From Diprion similis (taxonomy: Eukaryota > Arthropoda > Insecta > Hymenoptera > Diprionidae), in NCBI RefSeq assembly GCF_021155765.1, contig NC_060114.1:12181001-12245000 (forward strand): a stretch of DNA of 64,000 nt, in the 5' to 3' direction. The notes under the pieces were generated by a model. That model had not been told where the DNA came from. It did not search any database and saw only the letters and a program-made list of their open reading frames with translations. This document shows positions 11,501 through 24,172 of the stretch, piece by piece. The translations under genes and the position numbers were made by a program. The number at the start of each line of letters is the position of its first letter. The first letter of the stretch is position 1.

Positions 11501-14067
11501 TTAGATCACGGCTGTGAAACTTTAATCTAATTTTCCCAAAAGATTGAGAAAAAAACTAAATAAAGTAATATAGTCACAAAAAAAATTGAACTTATAACGT
11601 TTGTGCATTACAATGCGATAAAGCAGGACGAGGGGCGAAAGACGGCGGCGAGTACGTACCTAATAGATCAAACTATACAAGACTTTGGGAAAAACAGCCT
11701 GGAAATGCAGGTGCATCACCATAATCAAGGGACTCTGGGTAGGCGAAGCAATCTGCACGCTCACAGCGGCATGCTGGATATGGACTCTCCTCCTCAGCGC
11801 ACAACGGCTAGTGGGACTCTCTCGGGTGCGTCATCTTCAACAGCTACTCGACTCGAGGCTCTCAATAGGTGCCGATACCTCTGAAGTTTGTCGCTCTTGG
11901 TGTCTTCTCGTTTTACTGGCCAGACTCAAGTCAATTGAACTCATAATCAGTAAAGCACAGTCAATTACACTGAACACTTTTGTTTAACATGTCAAAACGG
12001 AGCAAAACTTGCCAAAAAGTCGACTAAAAAATCATTTATATAAAAACATTCTTAGCGGTAAAAGTGTAAAATTTTCAAACGAATTCTAACATCATGAAAC
12101 TTGCGTTAATCACCTCTGTAAATTATTCACCTACTATCAACTCACTACATCATCTCACGCTCATCGTCAATTCATAAGAAATTTATTAACGACAGAAAAC
12201 TTTTCGACACATTTTCGTCCTTTCTTTCACTATTTAACCGGTGTGATTGGGATATCCGTTATCAATATTAAAACATGTCGGTAATAATCATATTTGGAAG
12301 AAGAATAATAGAGTACACAATATTCTGCAATGTATATACACATGCCGATGTTTTATGAAGAGAAGAATCCTTCTTATATATCTATACATTTGACAAAACT
12401 GCGTGTTATAAATTTTCAGTGCATATGATCATTCGCAACGCATGCTTTGTACATTCACATTCAGTTATATTACACTTACACATTATACCTGTGCGTATAT
12501 ACATGAATATTAACACGCGTATGATATACACATTATTTTTGCTGCATGATCAGTGATAACTTGAATCGGCTTTTTTATTACAATATATTCTAGTCTGGCC
12601 AGTTCTTTGCGCCGTTCCCCCTCCCGAATGCATTGTCGATTAATGTTTCAAAGATTTTTAAGCAATCTCATTACAACACACCGTACCTACACAAGCACAT
12701 CAACACACGTCTTATACTTAATCACTTATATCCAATTACATATTGGCTTAAACCAATCAAGCAGCTTGCTTTTTTCAATATACTTATACATTATTATACA
12801 ATCGTAAAAGTCATGGCGTAGAAATAGATGTAAACGAGATGGCTGCAGAGAGCTCTCATGCTTGCGAGGATTGTGCATGTTCTTGTAATTGTTTTAAGCT
12901 CACCTGCAATCAATGCTGACATTTAAGTCCCGTTAACGATTATCGATTGAATCCTGTCTGCAAATCGTATTTCACAACGGGAACTACTCTGATGGAAATA
13001 TTCATGCAAAATATTTATCGCAAAGCTTTTCCTTTTTCATATGAACTTCTACAAACATTAGATTTAATCTCTCACAAAATTTTGCGATTTTCACATCAGT
13101 TAAAAAAAAATCGTAAGTCAACGGCTAATTCTACCATTGTGGGACAAAATTTATCCGCTGATTCGAATTTTTTCAAAGTGTATTAAGAACTTTCAAAAGT
13201 GTAGTAAGTTTGACGAGAAATTTGTGAAAAATCAAACACTTTTCAAAATTTTTCAAATAAACATTTTCATTAGGGATATTATCTACATGAAAAAATTTAA
13301 CCGTTATACAATTTCGTTGCGAGAGGAATATTCAAATCTCAATTAGAAATTCAGACTTTCGTGACAAACTTTTATGAATTTTTTTGTTTGCAGATAAAAT
13401 TTCGATAAACGTTGCTAGATCTAATCCAGACTTGAAAATTATGGCTAAATACACAGCCTAAAAATACAATTATAATAGCAATGTGGGATGATTTAAAACA
13501 ATTGAACAATTTATTGCCGTCATTATCATATACGTACAGCACAATAAATCTGTATTTTTATATTATACCTATGAGGAATAGATGAAAGGAAAAGGGAACG
13601 AAAAAAGGGGAAAAGTACGAAATATCTTTTGACATTTTCAGTCTCAAAATCGAGTTACATCGGGAATCCGAGTCCAGCCCCACCGGCCGATGCGAGCTTC
13701 TACAGTGTGGAGATGGACAATGGCCGATATTTGGGGTATGAAGGGAATCCCAGCCCGGCCCCAGTTATCGGGGACCCGGGCCTGAGCGGCTATTATCCTA
13801 CAATGGCAACAATGGGGCATCATGCACCTTCGCACATGGCGGGGGGAGGAACGCTGACCCGGAACAGGACGCTCCCTCGCCCAGTCCCCCCCCCAGACGT
13901 CACTGTTATGACTGCAGGCGCAAAGTCCCCAGTACCCCCCTCGGTACCCCCCCCCGCCAGCTACGTTTGCACGTGCGGCCCCCGTCCCCGCACATTCCCA
14001 CGGGCACCCACTGTCTACTTTCACCTCAACCCCAGTCTATTCGGACATTGACGGACATCTTGTCTGA
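1188..14067 (+). CDS. sns/hbs-like: Nephrin-like immunoglobulin adhesion receptor (Sns/Hibris family), 5'-partial, multi-exon
   Basis: A type I membrane adhesion protein. In insects, family members act at cell-cell contacts in myoblast fusion, nephrocyte diaphragms and eye patterning, binding Kirre/Rst-type Ig partners. Exons by splice site and phase: 1188-1376, 2891-3070, 4243-4533, 5009-5308, 5558-5694, 6107-6260, 6653-6955, 7109-7384, 7510-7800, 7883-8061, 8437-8857, then 9786-9938 or 9986-10141, then 10528-10655, 11627-11825, 13642-14051 (or 14067 in another frame). All phases join without a break. Most junctions are phase 1, as usual for Ig exons. Domain order is eight Ig, FN3, one membrane span, then a tail rich in Ser, Pro and Gly. 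The signal peptide and any earlier Ig domains lie upstream of the window. I cannot tell Sns from Hibris. Family assignment is strong; exact ends of the tail exons are less certain. Confidence 0.88.
3944..3993. repeat. 50-bp near-perfect palindrome in a nephrin-like intron
   Basis: Two 25-nt arms (3944-3968 and 3969-3993) are complementary with no spacer and a single mismatch; the centre reads AAAGTGCGCACTTT. It lies in the intron 3071-4242. No target duplication or longer element is visible around it. Confidence 0.92.
8563..8857 (+). CDS. Fibronectin type III domain of the nephrin-like gene
   Basis: The second part of exon 8437-8857 begins with a Pro-rich linker (SPPEPPSDL) and encodes a full FN3 fold. 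It shows the VVLVWRR strand Trp, the central VRWRQ strand, ITGLNLGTYYVFSIKAIN (the Leu-x-x-Tyr-x-x-x-Ile-x-Ala core) and a closing VQTL. One membrane-proximal FN3 domain is the family architecture. The exon ends in phase 1 with a GTAAGT donor, so it can splice to either of the two downstream transmembrane exons. Confidence 0.88.
9786..9938 (+). CDS. Transmembrane exon A of the nephrin-like gene (alternative)
   Basis: A 153-nt exon that starts and ends in phase 1. It encodes a short Ser/Thr/Glu stalk, then a hydrophobic run beginning SYIIVIIIAVSACACLLIVT, and a basic stop-transfer patch (SKKKANR). The acceptor is preceded by a G-rich tract instead of a pyrimidine tract and so looks weak. The donor is GTAAAT. 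Only 47 nt separate it from exon B. The 928-bp intron before it shows no other exon. Confidence 0.75.
9986..10141 (+). CDS. Transmembrane exon B of the nephrin-like gene (alternative)
   Basis: A 156-nt exon with the same phase 1/1 boundaries as exon A. It encodes a different stalk (NNVESLPDVLVVQGD), a separate hydrophobic segment (AIAATLVVFFLINLFIMLWY) and a basic patch (VRKRNKD). Its acceptor has a strong pyrimidine tract (TTTTTTTTCTCCTGTAG) and its donor is GTAAGT. Joining the FN3 exon directly to it keeps the frame (R-P-N-N). It duplicates the role of exon A rather than extending it, so I read it as an alternative membrane anchor. Confidence 0.75.
10528..10655 (+). CDS. Cytoplasmic exon 1 of the nephrin-like gene
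   Basis: The acceptor TTTGTGCAG is followed by a phase-1 entry compatible with both membrane exons: codon 1 becomes Gly after A or Arg after B. The peptide contains ADMYAPSTVNGDTMTGE and an acidic Ser-rich stretch ending FDANDYV. The Tyr in DMYAP is a candidate phosphosite, by analogy with the nephrin tail. I place the donor at GTCAGT (10656), which gives phase 0. A GTATGT 17 nt later (10673) is an alternative but would give phase 2, which does not fit the next exon. Confidence 0.68.
11627..11825 (+). CDS. Cytoplasmic exon 2 of the nephrin-like gene
   Basis: It enters in phase 0 after AAAGCAG and reads DEGRKTAASTYLID, then a His/Asn/Gln-rich segment and MDSPPQRTTASGTLS. The donor GTGCGT at 11826 gives phase 1, which fits the last exon. 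If that donor is skipped, the frame continues (GASSSTATRLEALN) to a stop at 11882-11884, giving a shorter tail. The intron before it (10656-11626) and the one after (11826-13641) are AT-rich and show no further exon. Confidence 0.65.
13642..14067 (+). CDS. Last coding exon of the nephrin-like gene, with an apparent frame problem
   Basis: A GC-rich exon standing out in AT-rich surroundings. It encodes KSSYIGNPSPAPPAD, a second GNPSPAP copy, and Pro runs with YVCTCGPRP. As read, the frame continues into an Arg/Pro/Phe stretch and stops at 14049-14051. Shifting by one base within the CCCCGTCCCC run (about 13979-13988) instead opens SHGHPLSTFTSTPVYSDID followed by GHLV and a stop at 14065-14067. 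That version looks like a genuine C terminus: it is Ser/Thr-rich, has a Tyr in YSDID and ends in a PDZ-ligand-like HLV, which I recall also ends vertebrate nephrin. Either the assembly carries one extra C or the allele is truncated and altered. Confidence 0.72.
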
Positions 14068-15018
14068 GAATCAACCCCCATGGGAATCCTAGCAGTACCC
14101 TCGAGTCCCGCCGCGATACGCCAAATTCAATACCTGGACGACGAGGATGATCAAGAAGACTCCGAAGAGAGTACCCGCCTCTAACCGAGCCTGCTGTTTT
14201 GATAGTGGCCAGCGATGCAACGTTGGGGTGAATTGGGAAGGAAACTTACAGATGGACGATATATCTAGGTTTCTTCATTGTGCGGGCGATACTCAGGTTT
14301 CAGGTGAAATAGATCTTAGTCGACAGTATTTAATAGTTTGCCAAAATCGGAAGTTGGACATTTTCTAAAACTTGCTGAATGAAAAACGTCTGTACCATCC
14401 ACTCTATAATACGTAGCAAGTCACGTGTTGCACTTTCATGCACATCCGCGATAAATCGCCCCTCCGAAGCCTCGAAAAGAAAAAAAAAAACAACATTGAA
14501 CATAGTTTTCGCACCCAAGTTCGTATTCTTCACAAATACATCGTATAGAGAAAAATTTCAGGATATAATTTGCGAAAAAGAACTTCTCTGTTTCTCATTC
14601 GCAATTGTTTATTTCTATATTTTGTAGGTCTTCTTGTAATTTGGTTTATAAATTTTTTTGTTTTTCTCTAATTCGTAAACGAGCATTGCTGTTAAGGAAT
14701 TGCGAAATGTGTCGATCACTGTGCATGGTTAATTAATGACAATTAACTTGACGTTAAGCGTGAATACGAACTTTCACTGTATGAAAATTGATGTAATTTG
14801 GTTGCTGCACGCTCGTGGTCATGAAAACTAATAACTACAATGTATGCGAATAATCGACTGCGTAAAAACTAAATGGCATAAAAGTGAGCTTCTTTGGGGT
14901 AGTGATATTTTAATGAAAAGACAATAGTACGTAAGTTTGATTATAATTGAATTATCACGATTAATTAGTTTATTTTCTTTCTTCTTTTCTTTTTTTAATC
15001 GACTCTGTGTTTATGTAC

Positions 15019-15056
15019 ATATATATTATCTAATATATATATATACGTATATACAC
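15019..15056. repeat. AT/TA dinucleotide tract
   Basis: Imperfect TA repeat interrupted by a few C and G bases, in non-coding DNA. Confidence 0.8.
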
Positions 15057-16759
15057 ATCTGAGTTAGGTGCTACACTTGAGATAAAAGTTTCAAAAAGAA
15101 GAAGAAGAAGCGAACAAAAACACAAATAAGTAAACAAACAAGTAGAAATGAGCCAACTCTATAAGATATAAAATAACATTAATAGGAATAACAATAATGA
15201 TAATGATCATAAATAATAACTATAGTTAATATTCGTTTTTATCGATAGTTTTTTTTCTTGCATTTACTTAAATGAATTATGAATTGATATCGATATACAT
15301 ATATAGACGTTTCAGTATTGTACATATATTATTATTGATATATTATTGTTATTATTGTTATTATCATTGTAAATAATAAGTCTTAATGTTTCTCACGCTC
15401 CACGAATAATTGAAATGGATTACATGAGGGTCTCACTATACTTAGGATATACTATGCAATGACGTATAGTATACATAGTATAAACATGCTACTTTAGTAA
15501 ATACATACCTATAACTAAGGCTATATGTATATTTGAAAATTAATCGTGTTGTTAAATGAGAGGACGCGTTTATGTTTGTCAAAGCCTAATTAGTAGTTGA
15601 TAATATATATTTTTGAACGAATTTCATCATAAATTGATTAATTAATTGGCCTATTGTCAGCTAATACTGTTGATGCATGTGAAACGTACAGAAAGTTGAG
15701 CTCTAAATTGCACTATATTTTACTTCACCAACGATACAGCACAGAAAGATATAGTATGCGTTTCAATCTATTGAAATTCACTTTTTTCTCGAAAAATAAT
15801 AAACCTGAAAAAAAAAAAATAGTTTACACGTGGAATAGATACTCTTTTGAAACAGATATGGTATTGTGACACAGTGTATATGTTCAGCCTGTGGTAGTTA
15901 TCTCGCTAACAAAAATAAGAAACGTTCAAATTTTTGATTGAGCTAAGCTAGAATAAACAATGTACACGTGATCGAATATTATTGTGCAAAACAAGTACTG
16001 CTGCTACCTGTAAACTGCAGTTCAAACTCAAGCATTCAGTCACTTCTGAGTATATGCATTATCGCAATAAGTTTTACTGAAGTTTGTGTGTAAATTAATA
16101 GACAACTGAATTGTGAGGGAAATTCTCTCCCCTCTGGATTACAACATCGTATCTGACTGTGCAAATATTGGATCTACTTCGGTGAAAGCTTGGGAAAGCT
16201 AATCAACTTTTTTGATAATTTAAAATAATGAAATTGTTCTTATGTGTCACAGCTGCTATAGGGATTATGATTGAAAGTTTGGATTTTATGAATAATGTTT
16301 AATTAGCGTACACTATTGTTGTTTCATTATCGTGTCGATTGATCGTTTATACAGCTAGTATCTAACAGGCTTAAATCTTTTATCGTTGACCGTCGTTGTA
16401 TGAATATATATGAAAACCGCAGAGGTCAACTTAGACTGATGATAAAAAAATTCACGTATGCTCAATTAGAGGAAAACCCGTTCACGCATAATTAAGAGTT
16501 CTATTTACATATATACATGTTTTATATTTGTATTTAAAAAAAAAGAAAAAAAAAAAAAATCAAAAAAATAACGAACTGGATAAACCACAAAATCATCTAT
16601 AATACTTGAATATAATATTACCTGAAATAATTAAACTATGTAATCTCCAAAGTATTTGCTCATCCAAGTGCTAAGTAAATTAGAACGGACCGATATTCGT
16701 CCAATATAGTACCTTGGAGATGGACATACAGCCGTCTGCGCTATATTTCATATTTTACT

Positions 16760-16915
16760 TAATAATAATACTACTAATACTAATAATAATGATAATAATA
16801 ATATATATTATGAATAATAATAAATATTATGAATAATGATGATGAAAATAACAATAATGATAATAATAACCATCATACTAATATTCATAATAATAATGCT
16901 AATAGTACTAGTTCA
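16760..16915. repeat. Imperfect AAT/ATT trinucleotide microsatellite
   Basis: About 150 bp dominated by AAT, GAT and ACT triplets with interruptions; an old, degraded microsatellite. Confidence 0.85.
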
Positions 16916-19170
16916 TAATGATATTAATAATCCATTATTCCGTTGATTATCATAAGATCATAGTCAATCCTAATTATACAATCACTAAGGTACGGTCATA
17001 AGTTAATTACTTTTAATGTACATAATGTAAATATTATCTAGATAGATATTAAAATTCACGAGAAAGGAACACACACGCGCACATAAATGCATACACTCAA
17101 AAGAAAAATTACACATTGAAATATACCATGCTACCGCAGAATTAATAAGATCAAGAGCTTTTGACATCGATCACATTTTAATTGCACTGCTTTTTTACGT
17201 TGTCGCTGAAGGTACCAGAATCCAAAACTTGACTGAATACTTAAAATAGAGCTACAAGATTTTCCATGCTGATCGAATGAAATTAATGATTTTCACAGAA
17301 CACGCACGTGTCTGGTTCAAAATCTCTTTCAAACGTATTCCGTTGTTAATACTGTTACATTATAGACACTGTAAATTTTGTACCTGGAATTGTGTTTAGA
17401 AATATGGTAATTTCACAACGTATTTTCCATACACAACGTGATTGCAATACCTTTTTTGGAACTTGTATTACAGTTAAACACCCTTTAAAATGTGTTTTGC
17501 ACATTCAAAAGATCTTCCTTCGGACACATGCGCTGAAGAGGATTTTTAGTTCACATATCGTACTCAAGATCTCTTAAACCTTGTATCAAAAATTCCTTCA
17601 ACATCTCCACATGTTGTTCGACTGCGATTCGTAATTATTTGTTCACTCTTCGAAAACTTCTGAACATCTATGTCGAGAAAGTTTTTAAAGCATCCACCAG
17701 CTCACTACTTTCACCATTGCAATACTGCCCTGAAATCAAGTTAGATTACTTCTTTGACCGAGGGCAGTTGGTAGAATAAAATTATGGAAATGGGACACGT
17801 ATTTTCAAATCTAATCGAAGTAAACTGCGTTTACTGTTGTGCTTACAGCTGCTTTCAACTTTTTGCGAACCGGTAAGAAAATGAATCACGTTACTTGTGT
17901 CACTCTAAAAGACTAGAGATTTTGAATTTTGATCAGTAATTATTGGATATCTTCTAGTAATATTATTACTGTTGCCAACGAACGACGAATGCAGAATTTA
18001 GACAAAATTGTAAAGTTGTACATGCGAGCAGACATTGATGGTAATATATAAATAAATTAATAAGTAAATGAATATAATATGTTGAATGTGAAGTGTGGTC
18101 GATGCGGTACCTTATTCGTATAAGAATACATGTAAATACACACATAACATATTACGATAACGTAAATAGTTGTGAAAACAAAGTTTTGTTAAAAAAAAGC
18201 TCTTTGACTATAAATAACTGCGCAATATAATTAAATATCTATTGCGATGTAGACATATATTAAATTAATGATTGTAAATAACATATAGTATTTTTACATT
18301 CTCATTCTAAATTATATTTCCAATTCTGAATGGTACATCATGTTCTCGCTTCCCCTGTCACCATGCATCATTATATAAAAAAAAAAATGTACAATTAAAT
18401 CTCACCAGTCTCTAATTCATTTTTCAATGAATATGTAATTAGGTGTACTTACCGTTGTTACTATTGCGACTTTCCAATATTGTTATGATCTGCATAGTAC
18501 TTCAAGTGAAAAAATACAGTCTTGTATAAACGATGTGAACTTCACATAAACGCGTCATAATTTAATTTCCTCTTTCTTTGACATTCGTACACTGCCCATA
18601 ATACTGATCGTAATTCATCATTTTTATTCTTGGATTGTGTAACTTCAATTTTAACTAAAGAGCGAAGAGGCTCACATCTAGTTGCGTCTTATCCCATCGA
18701 AATTGAACGATCGTTACAACTTTCGATATATGTTGATGTGTGAAAATGTAGACAACGCATAGTATTTTTGTGCGAACGTATAACGTATTACGCATATAAG
18801 GTGAGTGTCCCGGTTATTGACACTGTCCCAATTACTGACCTTGGTTGTAACTGTTTCATCCTTAGTTTTCAAATTAACAAAAAATAAATTTATAGCATCG
18901 AACCCTCTAGCAATTGGTTTTAGTCATTCATAAATGCACAATTTGTGCCGTCAATTTATAATTTTGGACAATATGAGATTCAATAATTGGGTCTAAACGT
19001 ATCAATAACTGGTACAATTACCATATGTATAGAGTTAATTGTTTACTTATAAGGCCTTTTGTAAGCATTGGTATGAAGAATTCTGTTTTTTATGAAAAAT
19101 CAGGAAACCTATGTAATAGTTCTCGTTATGATGATGATAGTAATAAAAATAAAATATTAATGTATTAATG

Positions 19171-19206
<36 letters not shown>
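19171..19206. repeat. (ATA)n microsatellite
   Basis: An uninterrupted run of about twelve ATA triplets, the cleanest trinucleotide tract in the window and a likely length-polymorphic marker. Confidence 0.92.
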
Positions 19207-21319
19207 TTGCGATGATAAGCAGGGCGACAGGGTGAAGCTCGACATACTAGTCCTTAATTTAAAGCCAAAGTATGAAGGGGAAAAAATAAAAAACGAGAAA
19301 AAAACCACAAACAACAATGAAAAAACGGAAGAATGGTGAAAGAATAATGAAGAATTACTGGAAGTTTAAGAATTTTCATATTGATAGAGTGTAAGACACT
19401 CGAAATGGTTTATCCAGATTTAATGACGATATTAAATGATTCAATAATTGTAGTAAATAAAGAAACTAACCATTATACAGATATATAGGTAAATATTATT
19501 AAGATAAGCACTCCTTGTATAAATTTTTTGTGTTTGAAAACAAAATATGTTCTTCATTGCGCAACGTTTGCATTTTTTCTATAGGATATATGTATATGTA
19601 TATATGCAATTATACAGACATATACATGTATATATATATTACCTATATTTCGTCGACTAGCAATATAATTATACATATAATATTATAACGAACCCTGTGT
19701 AAATTGTTTTTCTATAATAATTATTAAAATTGATTATAACACGTGATTTTTAACTCCCGCGTTTCGTTAAAAAATCAACTCATTAATTTGACATTTTAGT
19801 TTTACAGTTATTATTACGACATGATCGCAGTCTCACCATGAAATTTGCTCAGACACGGTAGAATCTTTTCATAGACAAAAAGCTAGCTAGCTACAAATTA
19901 TCATCAGACATCGCATAAAATCACTTCAATACGAAAGTGCTATAGCGATGTCAAAATTTACGTGAAGAATTGAAAGCTTTGGACTTGAAGAACGAATGCA
20001 ATCTCAATGAATGGAAAAACACGTGTGAAAGTCGAATATACAAAAACTGGCACGTATAACACATATTTGGATGAGGACAGGTAGGTAGTCGGTCTCAATT
20101 ACAACAAAAATGTGATTATTTTTTCAATTTGCAAAACTATTTATTTGATTTTTTCCACTATTCGTTCTCGTCTCATTATTATTCAGCGATTCATTTAATA
20201 TTAATATTAATATAACATAATATAATATAATAATAGTAATGAACTTTCGTTTCTCGTCATCAATGTAATTATGCATACTACATAGTGTATAATAATGCAA
20301 TGTACAATTCCTCTAACGAATGATGTATTTCCAATTAGAAATAATCATAAATACCACAGATCTGGGGTTGATCTGAGAGTAACGCATTAATGACGATTAA
20401 CACATTGAATACAGAACAAATTATAGGTATACAACTGATGATTAAAATATTAATAACTAACATACAATCATAATATTTTTCACTTTCGTTTCTATTTGGG
20501 AAACAATAATCATAACAGGAGCGATAGTAACAAGAGGTACACGCATGGTATAATCGGCAGTAACACAGTGCATAAATTCTTTTCTTTTCCAATATATTAT
20601 ATGCATAAATGTATACAACTGTTATCAGCTAACTTGGTGATTAAAATGATAAGTCTCATTGTTCAGTAATTTATTCATATTTTTCCGTTTTTTTTCGTAC
20701 TTTTCGTCGTAATTTTTCGGCGTATAATATAAAATATGTAAGTTTGTACTTCACCCACTTACGTACACACCTCACATACTTATGTAATACAAATATTTCA
20801 TCATTAATTTATCCATTTATTTAATTAATAGTCATCGTGTGCCCCTCTATCAATTATTAATATTTATCAGTATTCGTAACGTTATTAAAAAATTCTATTA
20901 GCACTACCTCGATTATTATTGTTATTATAACTGTACATGAAACAAAACGTAATCATTATAACGATGAATTTTACTATTCATTTTTTCTTTCTGATACGTT
21001 ACAAAACGTACTGAAAGGACAAAAGCATTTCCAACGCCGGTGAAGCAGAATATCTAAAAATATCATATACATATATTAAAGAAAAAGAAAAAACAATTGG
21101 CTTCGTATCCGTTGCATTACCACAATAACCCTAATTCAATACGTATCAAACATTTTCAATATATTATTTTTAAATTACAGACGTATAACATTTTATTATT
21201 CCATCATTGAGCTCTCAGGATAATATCCTATTTAGAGACACTGCACGGGAAAATTATATAAAAGAAATTTATTTGTATTTCCGTTCTTAACTATAAAAGC
21301 TCATGGTCTTTGCTATTAC

Positions 21320-21320
21320 A

Positions 21321-21351
<31 letters not shown>

Positions 21352-21352
21352 G
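21320..21352. repeat. (TA)n tract, self-complementary
   Basis: Alternating TA interrupted by single C and G bases placed symmetrically, so it can fold on itself. Confidence 0.88.
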
Positions 21353-21432
21353 TGTAATAACAATTACGTTTCTTGACTTCTTTATTTCTTCAATTTTATC
21401 ATTAACGGTCTTTCGAACGTATGTCTTTTCAA

Positions 21433-21455
21433 TTTTTTTTTTTTTTTTTTTTTTT
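21433..21455. repeat. Poly(T) run of 23
   Basis: An uninterrupted homopolymer in AT-rich non-coding DNA. It could be the A-tail relic of a retroposed copy on the minus strand, but no body of such an element is visible next to it. Confidence 0.85.
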
Positions 21456-22413
21456 CCATATAAATATATATACCTCAAATATTTTACGACATGTTTTTCG
21501 TTTTTTACCAAAATTACCCGGTGTCATCTAATATCCGTGACAAATCAATGTCGTTTAGTTATTATGATTTCTAATTGTTCTACTTTTTGTCCTTGAGGTG
21601 AATAATTTATTCAATTATGAACCGGGAACTATATAATTTCTCCGTAAATGTATGTACAGATACGTTTCTCTCCTATATTGATTTCAGTTCTTGACTGTTG
21701 TCCATTATAATAATAAATTAATATATCTGGATAATAGAAAACTTCTGATAGATAAACATATGATATTTTTTCCTTTTTCTTTTTTCTTTTGTGTAAAAAA
21801 TGCATAATTAAATTATTCTGTAACCCTTCAGTGATTGTTTACGCACACGTTATACATAATGATTGTATAAAGTATGCAAATATTTCTTATTTTCTGCCAA
21901 ATAATGACGTCTTTCTTCGGTTAGTAAAAAATAGAGATATATTTATAACATTATTTCATGCTCGATTGCAATGCTTCTTTGGCAAGATTATATCTATACA
22001 AGTAACATAATATTATAATTACAATTTACGGATATGATTTTTTTTATCATATCCAAAACACGACTACGACGATAAACAGAAAACAAAACATATTGCTTAC
22101 TTTGCTTTAAAAATGCAACCTCATGTATGAGAAGTTATCTTTTTTTACATTCGTTCAATTATTTTCTTTTTCTCTTTTGTAATAACATATCTGACTGAAA
22201 ACAGACTACAGAATTACGTGTATATAATATTATGTATATACACGTCGATATATACACACCAAAATAATGACACAGTTTAGAACGTTGCGAGCTGTTATCC
22301 ACCAAGAAATGTAAAAAGAAAGAAAAAATTTATTTAAACTTAATTATCATTAATTTTAATTATCATACTCGTTGTTGTCTTCGTCATTATTATTATGAAC
22401 ATTACTATTGTCT

Positions 22414-22444
22414 ATATTATTATTATTATCATCATCATCATCAG
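22414..22444. repeat. (ATT)n / (ATC)n compound microsatellite
   Basis: ATT triplets pass directly into ATC triplets, a typical compound tract. Confidence 0.85.
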
Positions 22445-24172
22445 CATTATCATTCTGGTATTTATCGTGTACTTTCGTGCAGCTGCATTTTCACCGAAGC
22501 ACATTGTTCAGAAAAAAAATTACTCGCAACGTTTCAAACGTAGGACCATTCACAACATATAACACTTCGAACAAAGATGTGTGTATAAAAAATTATAAAT
22601 ATTTATAACTAATCATGATATTGGTAACAGTCATTAATGGTCAATTGCACGTTTAAGTATTATGCAAAGTATTCAGGTAAGGATGTGTAGTAGAAAGGGA
22701 GGAAAAAAAAATGAAAGGAAAATGAAGGAATTCTCGGTAGGTACAGGGCAACAGAATAGATTCAATTAAATTATCTACCTACGACAAAAGTATACTGGTC
22801 GATCTATAATTGCACCACGCGATTGTATTCTTAGGAGGTAAAAAATAAAAAATGCAGACACATCGTTTACTGTAGAAAAAATAATAATACTAAATTGATC
22901 TAAAGATACAATATATGAAAAATCGACGAAACTTGTCTATTATAACAATCTATTATCAGACTCTATTATCCAGTTCTAGTACGTTAGAGTTAAATTGAAA
23001 TACACATGTGGTATTATTACATTTGTGATACTTTTACAATTTTACGAATCTTGTAGCCCGATACTATTCTACTTTGACTACCGCTAATCCCGGATTTCGA
23101 CATATTATGATGTCGTATAATCGTCAAAGAAACATTGCATTTCAGCTCAAGTTATTATCATTAGTAATAATAACACATCTAAGTATTATTATATTATATT
23201 CAATTTCGTCTAATATTCATTCGCAATATTACACCCATGAAGAATAGATCCAGCAAACCAAAATAGCATTTGTTAATTACTTAAAATGTGGCAGATGTAG
23301 AAAGTGGCTCAAAATTCGATTACATCATTATTGATTTCTTCTTTCGTCTATTTTTAATCTTTTCCCAGAATGGCAATATACGAAACCTTGTTTAGAAAAT
23401 AAGGCATTCTATGCAATAGTGTTATGAACTTAATTAATGAAACTCGAAACTAAATGTATTGTACAGTTGCCTTTAGCATAAATAGGTTGATGAGACTTAA
23501 TTTGGTCAGGCAAATCTAATCTTCATAAATAGAATACTACAATGCAACATATAATACACATATAATATAGCTCATTATTGAAAATCGTTAACCTTAATCG
23601 AAGTTCGAGAGGGTTTCGTTTATACAGGGTAAATATTGATAGCGCGTTTGGTCATTTTCTAGAGGGATATACAGGAGAAATCCGTTGCAGACTTTTAGTA
23701 TTCTTTTTCCCATACTGATAATAACTTGATATTAACGGCGGAAACGTAATCCTGCGTTACATAAGAAGAAAGAAAACTCACTTTACCAATTGCAATATTG
23801 TTATTGTTTTAAATTATATAGTTTATTTTTAAATTTTGCAGTCATCAGAAAATTATTGTTTGTTTTATGCTTTGAAAATTGGAATTAAGGTAGTGTAACT
23901 AATTACAGAAATATTATGCAATATCTGATTGAGCAAACAATTAAAGAAAAATGGAGATAAGTATCAGGTTTTAAACTAAAATTAATTAAATCATGCTTGT
24001 CAATTATTATGCATTAGTATGCAATGTAATAGTAGAAAAGCATCAATAGTAGGAGCTGCATATAAAATTGTTTAGTTTATATTAATCGGCGACAACATGG
24101 TGCTCTGAAAAAAAATATTGTCAAAGTATGCAGCGGATTCAACTGTTCTGGGTATCGTATGATCGTTGGAAT

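Larger units (their letters stand above)
14068..24172. other. AT-rich, microsatellite-rich 10-kb stretch (probable 3' UTRs and intergenic DNA)
   Basis: No coding exon is recognisable on either strand; open frames are short and of low complexity. The stretch lies between the 3' end of the nephrin-like gene and the 3' end of the BTG3-like gene, so it is a convergent 3'-to-3' interval. It is dense in AT-dinucleotide and AAT-trinucleotide tracts and in possible AATAAA signals on both strands. Very long 3' UTRs are plausible, but the transcript ends cannot be placed from sequence alone. Confidence 0.6.

Noticed and set aside
13644-14024. 126-codon minus-strand frame opposite the last nephrin-like exon
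   Set aside because: Shadow of a GC-rich coding exon; Gly/Arg-rich composition mirrors the Pro-rich plus strand.
14147-14368. 73-codon open frame just after the nephrin-like gene
   Set aside because: No family resemblance and located in the expected 3' UTR.
20335-20592. 85-codon minus-strand hydrophobic frame in the AT-rich stretch
   Set aside because: Low-complexity Ile/Tyr/Cys composition typical of AT-rich non-coding DNA; no homologue recognised.
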